Below, one piece after another: positions 50,687 to 56,141 of a stretch of 56,141 bases of DNA. The DNA lies in assembly GCA_964583605.1 (NCBI GenBank), contig CAZOWL010000018.1, positions 1 through 56,141 on the forward strand. The letters are read 5' to 3'. The position numbers and the translations under genes were made by a program. This stretch comes from CAZOWL01 sp964583605. GTDB lineage: Bacteria; Pseudomonadota; Gammaproteobacteria; Chromatiales; Chromatiaceae. Below the pieces are notes generated by a model that saw nothing but the letters and a program-made list of their open reading frames with translations, made no database searches and had not been told where the DNA came from. The number at the start of each line of letters is the position of its first letter. Within the stretch, counting starts at the first letter, position 1.

Positions 50687-52030
50687 GGTCTCTCGCTTCG
50701 CCAACGGAACGCTGGTCGTGTCCAGATCAGCATTGTGCTATAGAAGCCGCAGACGGCCAAAACGGATACAGCGGCCTGACTGTCACGGGGCGCGGCAAGA
50801 CGCCCGAGAGCGAGGCGATCGCTCCTTGCCGCTGACTAAGCGGGACGGGCATCGATTAGTACATCCTGGCGCCTGTGCGGCGCGAGCACATTCAGCCCTT
50901 GGTGCCACCCCAAGGGCGGTATCGCCTCTTTGACCCCTTGGATCAAGCCTTGCGAAAGATCCGCCGGCGAAGTAAAAGCGCTGACGAAGTCCTCCTTGAG
51001 TTGGAACGAACCTAAGAAGGTGCGTCTCTGGACATTTCAAGCCAACCGGAGAACGCTGACCACAGCGTGTCGGGGGAGTCAGTAGGGGCGATCAAGCACT
51101 CGAGTGACAGTGGTGACGATCGGGTGACGGCGTAGATTGCCAACCGCCACCGTCTTATTTTGATCAGATCAATAACCAATAGCGTGGGCGACGCTGGTGA
51201 CGGTCGCTCTGTTACCCCTCTTCAGGAAAAGAAAAGGTATGAGAAGGGAGAGAGCAAGGAAGAAATGGAAAGGAGTGACGGCTCCAACCGTCACCCCGGG
51301 CCAGTAACAGACGACAACACGATGACAAAACTTGCAGAACACGTGAACCGGTTGATGTGTTGGTGAGCCGCTCTCGATCCGACCGAGCGACGCGCTCTGT
51401 ATCGCCCGCAGCCACTCGCGCACGGGGCGGGCATGCCCGTCCAGTCGATCCCAACGGCAGCCGCCCTCGCAGGTTGGCGGCGCGCCGAACGCTGGCTCAT
51501 CGGTCACGACGGGCGCCGCAAGCATCGCGTCGTCTACGCCCCACCCGGAAGGGAAGTGCCCGAGTCGGCCCCCCGCGGCCGACCGGAGACGAACATCTAC
51601 ACGATGTTGAACCGACACCTACCCTCACCGTTCGACGTCACGGACGCATCCCTGGCAGACGGCAAGGCGATCCCCTCCAACGCCGTCGCCCTGGGGGCGC
51701 ACAGTCGCGCTGTACACGCTTGACGGGAGGTGCCGGGAGGCAACCGCATCCTGGAGAAAAGAATCGAAACCCGGAAGTCGGTGCTTGCCAAAAGCCCCGA
51801 GCCCTTGCTCCACCGCCTTGTGTCGCAGGCCTGCCTGCCGGCCTCCTAGGAGCCCGTCTTAGTCCCCTCGGCTGTCACGCTTGTCCCGCATCACATAAGG
51901 GCGACGCCGAAGTCCCACTCCTTGGCAAAACCCTCGCCAGTTGTGCAGGTAGCGCGCCACGATCGCCTGCAACGCTGGATCCTGGCGGAGGGAGCCTTTT
52001 CGCAAGACCAGAACGGGCACCAGGAACACG
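50687..52030. other. Junction region between core operon and defence island
   Basis: About 1.3 kb without a gene I can name. Overlapping frames occur on both strands (51160-51366 +, 51433-51723 +, 51169-51618 -, 51357-52034 +), none with a family motif. Around 51060-51300 GTGACG-type words recur, including a perfect stem GTGACGG/CCGTCAC at 51275-51294. The region separates ordinary chromosomal genes from restriction-modification and toxin-antitoxin remnants and is a likely rearrangement zone. Confidence 0.5.
50875..51015 (+). CDS. Possible small protein or gene relic
   Basis: A 46-codon frame starts at GTG 50875 and ends in TAA. The peptide runs from RREHIQPLVPPQGRYR to an amphipathic basic end, LRKIRRRSKSADEVLLELE. 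The helical, charged character resembles the C-terminus of small regulatory proteins or antitoxins, but I recognise no family. It may equally be the tail of a deleted gene. Confidence 0.25.
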   Translation: MRREHIQPLVPPQGRYRLFDPLDQALRKIRRRSKSADEVLLELERT

Positions 52031-53540
52031 ATGAACGATCAGGGACACCTTTCAATCCGCCTCACGCTCGCGCAGGTTCAAAGCCACCTCTGGGAGGCGG
52101 CGAACATCCTGCGTGGCAGTCCGGTGGACCGCACCGACTGGAAGAGCTACATCCTGCCGCTGCTGTTCTTCAAGCGCGTCTGTGACTGCTGGGACGAAGA
52201 ACATGCCGAGATGGTCGCGCGATACGGCGAGGCCTTCACCGACGAGCACCGCTTCCAGATCCCCGAGGGCTGTCACTGGCGCGGTGTGCGCGAGACGGCC
52301 ACGAACGTCGGCAGCGCCATCGTCAATGCGATGCGCGGGATCGAGCGCGCCAATCAGGAGCACCTGTACGGGGTCTTTGGTGACACGCCTTGGACCAACA
52401 AGGAACGCCTGCCGGACGACCTGCTGAAGGACCTGATCGAGCACTTCTCGGCCCTGCCGCTGGGCAACGCGATGGTGCGGAACGACGTGATCGGCGACGC
52501 CTATGAATACCTGATCAAGAAATTCGCCGACACCACCAACAAGAGGGCCGGCGAGTTCTACACGCCGCGCAGTGTCGTCCGGCTCATGGTGGAGCTGCTC
52601 GATCCGCAGGAGGGCGAGACGGTCTACGACCCGACCTGCGGGACCGGCGGCATGCTGTTGGCCGCCGTCGAGCATGTCCGCGAGCGGGGTGGCGATGCGC
52701 GCACCTTCTTTGGCCGGCTGTTCGGTCAGGAGAAGAACCTCACCACCTCGTCCGTCGCGCGGATGAACCTATTGCTGCACGGGGTCGAGGATTTCCAGAT
52801 CGAGCGCGGCCACACCCTGCGCAATCCAATCTTCACGGACCCTGCGACCGGTGGGCTTGCGACCTTCGACATCGTCATCGCCAATCCGCCCTTCTCGCTC
52901 GAGAAGTGGGGCCGCGAGGTCTGGGAGAGTGATCCCTGGGGCCGCGCCTTCGCCGGCCTGCCGACCGACAGCTCGGGCGATTTCGCCTGGGTGCAGCACA
53001 TGGTCAAGTCCATGTGCCACGCGGACTGGCGCGATGGCCGTCGTACTGCCGCAGGGCGCCCTATTCCGGGGTGGCGTCGAGGGCAAGATCCGCCGCCACC
53101 TGCTGGAGCAGGACCTCATCGAGGCCGTCATCGGCCTAGCACCGAACCTTTTCTACGGCACCGGCCTCGCGGCGTGCATCCTGGTGCTGCGCGCGAAGAA
53201 GCAGCCGGAGACCAAGGGTCGCGTGCTGATCTGCGACGCCTCCGCACTGTTCCGCAAGGACCGCGCACAGAACCACCTGGAGCCAGAGCACAGCGAGCGG
53301 ATCGGCGGCTGGTATTACGCCTTTGAGGACGTTGAGGACCAGTGCCGCGTGGTCGGGCTCGACGAAATCGAGCGCGAAGGCTGGACGCTCAACATCTCCC
53401 GCTATGTGCTCCCGCCGATCGGCAAGGACATCCCACCGCTGCCGGAGGCCATTGCCGACTTCGAGGCGGCGCTGGAGCGGGTGCGGGAGGCGGAGGAGGC
53501 ATTGCGGCAGGAGATGGAAACCGGGGGCTGGCTTCAGTGA
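52031..53540 (+). pseudogene. hsdM: Type I restriction-modification M subunit, frameshifted
   Basis: Homology to HsdM runs over the whole stretch but in two frames. The first (52031 to ~53014) holds the N-terminal helical domain, DPTCGTGG (SAM motif, ~200-207) and NPPF (~285-288). The second (to 53540) continues with MAVVLPQGALFRGG to YVLPPIG. Removing the T at 53015 restores a single frame (KSMATRTGAMAVV). This is a natural frameshift or a sequencing error. An intact HsdM would methylate adenine with HsdS. No hsdS or hsdR gene is in the window. Confidence 0.88.
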
Positions 53541-53727
53541 ACAAGAACCGTTTCAGCCATTGTCGAGGTGTTGCCGGAATCAATGGCCCAAGGAATCGCC
53601 ATGAAATCCGTTTCGCCCAAGCCGGCGAATCGGCCGCTATCGTGGAACATCCCGCCCCCGGCATCCTTGCACCTGGACCTGACACGGTAGAACCTCAATC
53701 CCGCAACTCCCGAACAGAGGCCCGACA

Positions 53728-53949
53728 ATGCAACGTAGGTTGACTGCCATCATCGAGCGGGAAGACGACGGCTTCGTCTCGTTCTGCCCCGAGCTCGACA
53801 TCGCAAGCCAGGGTGACAGCATCGAAGAGGCGCGCGAAAACCTTCGCGAGGCACTGGAGCTCTTCTTTGAAACCGCGTCACCGGCCGAAGTTCAGCAGCG
53901 GTTTCACGCCGAGGTCTACGTCACCCAACTGGAGGTTGCCGTTGGGTAA
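53728..53949 (+). CDS. hicB: HicB-family antitoxin
   Basis: The 73-residue protein has the HicB partial RNase-H-like fold: LTAIIEREDDGFVSFCPELD, then the helix DSIEEARENLREALELFFE. This is the short form without an added DNA-binding domain. It neutralises the HicA mRNA interferase encoded directly downstream, with which it overlaps. The order antitoxin-toxin is the reverse of the classic hicAB order. It stands between two broken hsdM genes. Confidence 0.88.
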   Translation: MQRRLTAIIEREDDGFVSFCPELDIASQGDSIEEARENLREALELFFETASPAEVQQRFHAEVYVTQLEVAVG

Positions 53950-54169
53950 GCTCCCGCTGCTCTCCGACCAAGCGGTTTCCGACATCCTCGCGCAACATGG
54001 TTCCGTGCGCGTCCGTCAGCGAGGGAGCCATGTCGTCATGCAGAAGAGCGTTGGAGAGACGACGGCTACAGTACCAGTGCCTCTCCACTCGGAGCTGAAG
54101 AAGGGTACGCTGCTTTCCATCATTCGCCAGTTTGGGCTCGGTCGCGAGTGCTTCGAACCACGACGATGA
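53942..54169 (+). CDS. hicA: HicA-family mRNA interferase toxin
   Basis: The 75-residue protein has the double-stranded-RNA-binding-like HicA fold: a start GKLPLLSDQAVSDIL, the catalytic histidine in RQRGSHVVMQK, and VPLHSELKKGTLLSIIRQFGL. It cleaves mRNA independently of the ribosome when free of HicB. The likely start is TTG 53942, inside the end of hicB, with GGAGG six bases upstream. Its stop overlaps the next hsdM start as ATGA, so toxin and methylase were coupled. Confidence 0.87.
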   Translation: MGKLPLLSDQAVSDILAQHGSVRVRQRGSHVVMQKSVGETTATVPVPLHSELKKGTLLSIIRQFGLGRECFEPRR

Positions 54170-55421
54170 ACGTCCGCCTCTCCCTCCAGCAGCTCGAATC
54201 CTACCTCTGGGGCGCCGCGGTTATCCTGCGCGGCCTGGTGGATGCCGGCGACTACAAGCAGTTCATCTTCCCGCTGGTGTTCTACAAGCGGCGCTCGGAT
54301 GTCTGGGACGAGGACTATGCCGCGGCGCTCGCGACCTGTGACAGCGACGCAGAGCTGGCGAGGGCCGAGGCGGACGAGCGCTTCCTCATCCCGGAGGGCG
54401 CGCACTGGGCCAACGTGCGCCAGCTGCCGAAGGACATTGGCCGCGCCCTGCAGACCGCGATGCGCGCCATCGAGGCCGCGAACCCCGGCCGGTTCGACGG
54501 CATCTTCGGCGACACGCCCTGGACCAACAAGGAACGCTTGCCCGATCACACGCTGAAGAATCTGCTGGAGCACTTCTCGACGCTGACCTTGAGCATCGCC
54601 AACGTGCCAGAGGACACGCTCGGCGACGCCTACGAATACCTGATCGGCCGCTTCGCCGACGACGGTGGCCACACGGCGCAGGAGTTCTACACCAACCGCA
54701 CGGTCGTGCACCTGATGACGCAGATGGTGGAGCCTCAGGCCGGCGAGCGCATCTACGACCCCACCTGCGGCACCGGCGGCATGCTCATCGCGGCGCTGGC
54801 CGAGGTGAAGCGCAGCGGCGGCGAGCACCGCACGCTGGGTCTCTTCGGGCAGGAGCGCAGCCACATGACCGCCTCCATCGCCCGCATGAACCTGGTGCTG
54901 CATGGGGTCGAGGACTTCCACGTCGCCCGTGGCGATACGCTCGACGCACCGCACTTCACCTATCGGGACCGGCTCGCCACCTTTTCTTCAATTCGCCGAT
55001 GGAGGCCTGTGTCGTCATCTGCCGCGCGCAGAAGCCGCCCGAGCGCCAGGGCCGCGTGCTCTTCGTCGACGCGGTCAACGAGATCGCCCGCGAGCGCGCC
55101 TACAGCTTCCTCAAGCCCGAGCATCAGCGCCGCATCGCCGCCGCCTACCACGCCTTTGCCGACGAGCCTGGCTTCTGCCGCGTCGCCGACCTGGAACGCG
55201 TCGCCGCCAACGGGCACAGCCTCTCGATCCCACTCTACGTCAAGCGTCCGAGAGCGGAGACCGGCAAGCCGGAGGATCAGCGCACGCTGCGCGAGGTCTG
55301 GGACGACTGGGAGCAAGACGGCCGCGTCTTTTGGCAGCGGATGGATGCGCTGGTCGACACCCTGGACGCGCTGATCGACGATCAGCCAGACTCGAACGCT
55401 ACCGATCGACTGGACCAGTGA
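54166..55421 (+). pseudogene. hsdM: Second type I M subunit, with internal deletion
   Basis: The N-terminal part (54166 to ~54980) is intact up to the SAM motif DPTCGTGG (~198-205) and VLHGVEDFHVARGD. It then jumps, at CCACCTTTTCTTCAATTC (junction ~54980-54984), to the C-terminal part starting FFNSPMEACVVICRAQK in another frame. Compared with homologues some 80-100 residues, including the catalytic NPPY/F motif, are missing, so it cannot methylate. The shared CCTT at both expected sides suggests a microhomology deletion. It differs clearly from the first hsdM, so the two are not a recent duplication. Confidence 0.85.
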
Positions 55422-55511
55422 ACCAAGCCTTCCCCGCAGTGGCTTTCGCGAACTCGCCGAACTGCTCGCGCGGGCTGCGGCATCAACCAACACTATGAAC
55501 GGCGAGACCCT

Positions 55512-55763
55512 ATGACGACGATCACCTACGAGTTCACTCCGGATACCTTTGGTGCGCTGCGCCTCGCGCCGGACGAGTTTGCGCGGGAGATGCGCATCGC
55601 CGCGGCCGTCCAATGGTATGCGCAGGGGCGCGTCTCCCAGGGCAAGGCCGCGGAGCTGGCTGGTCTCTCGCGAGCCGACTTCTTGGACGAGTTGTTCCGT
55701 CGCAAAGTCCCCGCTTGCCAGGTCACTGCGGACGAGCTGAAGGACGAGATTCATGGCGACTAG
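55512..55763 (+). CDS. UPF0175-family protein (antitoxin-like)
   Basis: The 83-residue protein has the UPF0175 pattern: LRLAPDEFAREMRIAAAVQWYAQGRVSQGKAAELAGLSRADFLDEL. This is a helix-turn-helix-like domain found mostly next to DUF3368 PIN-like genes. Such pairs are predicted toxin-antitoxin modules. The stop overlaps the following DUF3368 start by 11 nt. The annotation as antitoxin is by family association, not by proof. Confidence 0.85.
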   Translation: MTTITYEFTPDTFGALRLAPDEFAREMRIAAAVQWYAQGRVSQGKAAELAGLSRADFLDELFRRKVPACQVTADELKDEIHGD

Positions 55764-56049
55764 CTGGGTCGTCAACGCTTCGCCGCTCATCCTGCTCGGT
55801 CAGGTTGAACGGATTGGGCTGCTCACAGAGGCTGCCGACACCATCCTGATGCCAGCAGCCGTTGCGAGCGAGGTCGGCGCAAAGCCTGACGGAGCGGCTA
55901 CCCTGCGCACCATTCGATCGTCGCAAGCTTTCCGGCTCATCGAGGACCAGAGCGTCCCATCGCCGTTGCTCGCGTGGGATCTAGGGCGAGGAGAGACCCA
56001 GGTCATCGCTACCGCGATGACGATGGGCCCTGACGCTCACAGGAATTGA
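55753..56049 (+). pseudogene. DUF3368 PIN-like protein, C-terminally truncated
   Basis: Ninety-eight codons match the N-terminal two thirds of DUF3368 proteins: WVVNASPLILLGQVERIGLL, MPAAVASEVGA and LAWDLGRGETQVIATAM. Family members have about 155 residues with further acidic active-site residues; here the frame ends shortly after GPDAH. At that point homology changes to an Rpn-family gene in another frame, so the gene has been cut by a recombination. The toxin is likely inactive. Confidence 0.75.
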
Positions 56050-56141
56050 CCCCAAGATCGACTGCGTCTTCAAGGCGCTGCTGGGTGCGGAGGAGAATCG
56101 GCAGCTGTTGCTGCACTTCCTCAACGCGATGCTGGGTGCCG
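56033..56141 (+). pseudogene. Rpn-family PD-(D/E)XK nuclease/transposase-like, start lost, runs off the edge
   Basis: The frame reads TLTGIDPKIDCVFKALLGAE and ENRQLLLHFLNAMLGA, the typical N-terminus of recombination-promoting nuclease (Rpn)/PD-(D/E)XK transposase-like proteins. No ATG precedes it; an in-frame TGA lies at 56018-56020, so the natural start seems to have been removed at the junction with the DUF3368 gene. The rest is beyond the window, so it could be longer and still partly intact. A CTG start at 56030 cannot be excluded. Confidence 0.65.

Noticed and set aside
51169..51618. 149-codon minus-strand frame with a hydrophobic C-terminal stretch
   Set aside because: No family motif and no good ribosome site, and equal-length frames exist in other phases of the same stretch.
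1..56141. CRISPR arrays, tRNA, rRNA, tmRNA, SRP RNA and RNase P RNA
   Set aside because: No regularly spaced direct repeats and none of the hallmark conserved words were seen on either strand; very divergent RNAs could be missed by eye.

Overview
The window is high-GC, gene-dense DNA from a gammaproteobacterium, most likely a purple sulfur bacterium of the Chromatiaceae or a close relative. The best evidence is the flavocytochrome c sulfide dehydrogenase pair fccA-fccB (38381-40319). Its flavin-linking cysteine and redox-active cysteines fall exactly where they lie in the Allochromatium vinosum protein once the signal peptide is removed. Other genes fit the same group: a suf operon, the EF-P beta-lysylation genes, psd, rsgA, orn, queG and the cysM-rlmD pair.

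Layout, left to right. 1-300: a remnant of a RecD2-type helicase. 305-1701 (-): dtd and pip. 1899-6934 (+): an ion-transport operon with a P2-type ATPase, a small membrane protein and a two-RCK ion channel. 7336-9605 (+): a hemerythrin-like protein, ferrochelatase and a DUF971 protein, with a 121-bp repeat on each side. 9732-13753 (-): sufBCD-sufT. 13754-15281: a gene-poor stretch with a DUF2934 gene. 15282-20295: a class V aminotransferase, psd, epmA-efp (-) and epmB (+). 20528-25051: a FimX-like degenerate GGDEF/EAL protein, then on the minus strand a 5'-nucleotidase, a coiled-coil membrane protein and a ParA-like ATPase. 25243-32190 (-): an RND pump with its adaptor and two downstream exported proteins. 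32752-36216 (+): a dynamin-like GTPase, an NrtR-like Nudix protein and nadA. 36407-40319 (+): a NapC-type tetraheme cytochrome, an ankyrin protein and fccAB. 40458-46752: an AbgT-family transporter, queG, orn, a small cytochrome c, rsgA and a PaaK/CapK-like ligase. 46848-50686 (-): cysM, rlmD, a CYTH protein and an N-terminally truncated solute-binding protein. 50687 to the end: a decaying defence island with two broken hsdM genes, hicBA, a UPF0175/DUF3368 pair and an Rpn-family fragment.

The most unusual observation is a family of ~121-bp structured repeats with five copies (7085, 9603, 15150, 16464, 17301). One copy sits inside psd, in frame, between the two conserved halves of the enzyme, and adds about 45 codons without destroying the frame or the autocleavage site. 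Copies 1 and 2, outside any gene, keep the same frame open on the corresponding strand. This resembles the protein-compatible palindromic elements known from Rickettsia, but I know of no description of this element.

The right-end island carries three separate lesions within about 3 kb: a 1-nt insertion, an internal deletion at a CCTT microhomology, and a fusion at TGACGCTCAC. I saw no tRNA, rRNA, CRISPR array, intact transposase or phage gene. Annotations rest on reading motifs by eye, not on database searches.
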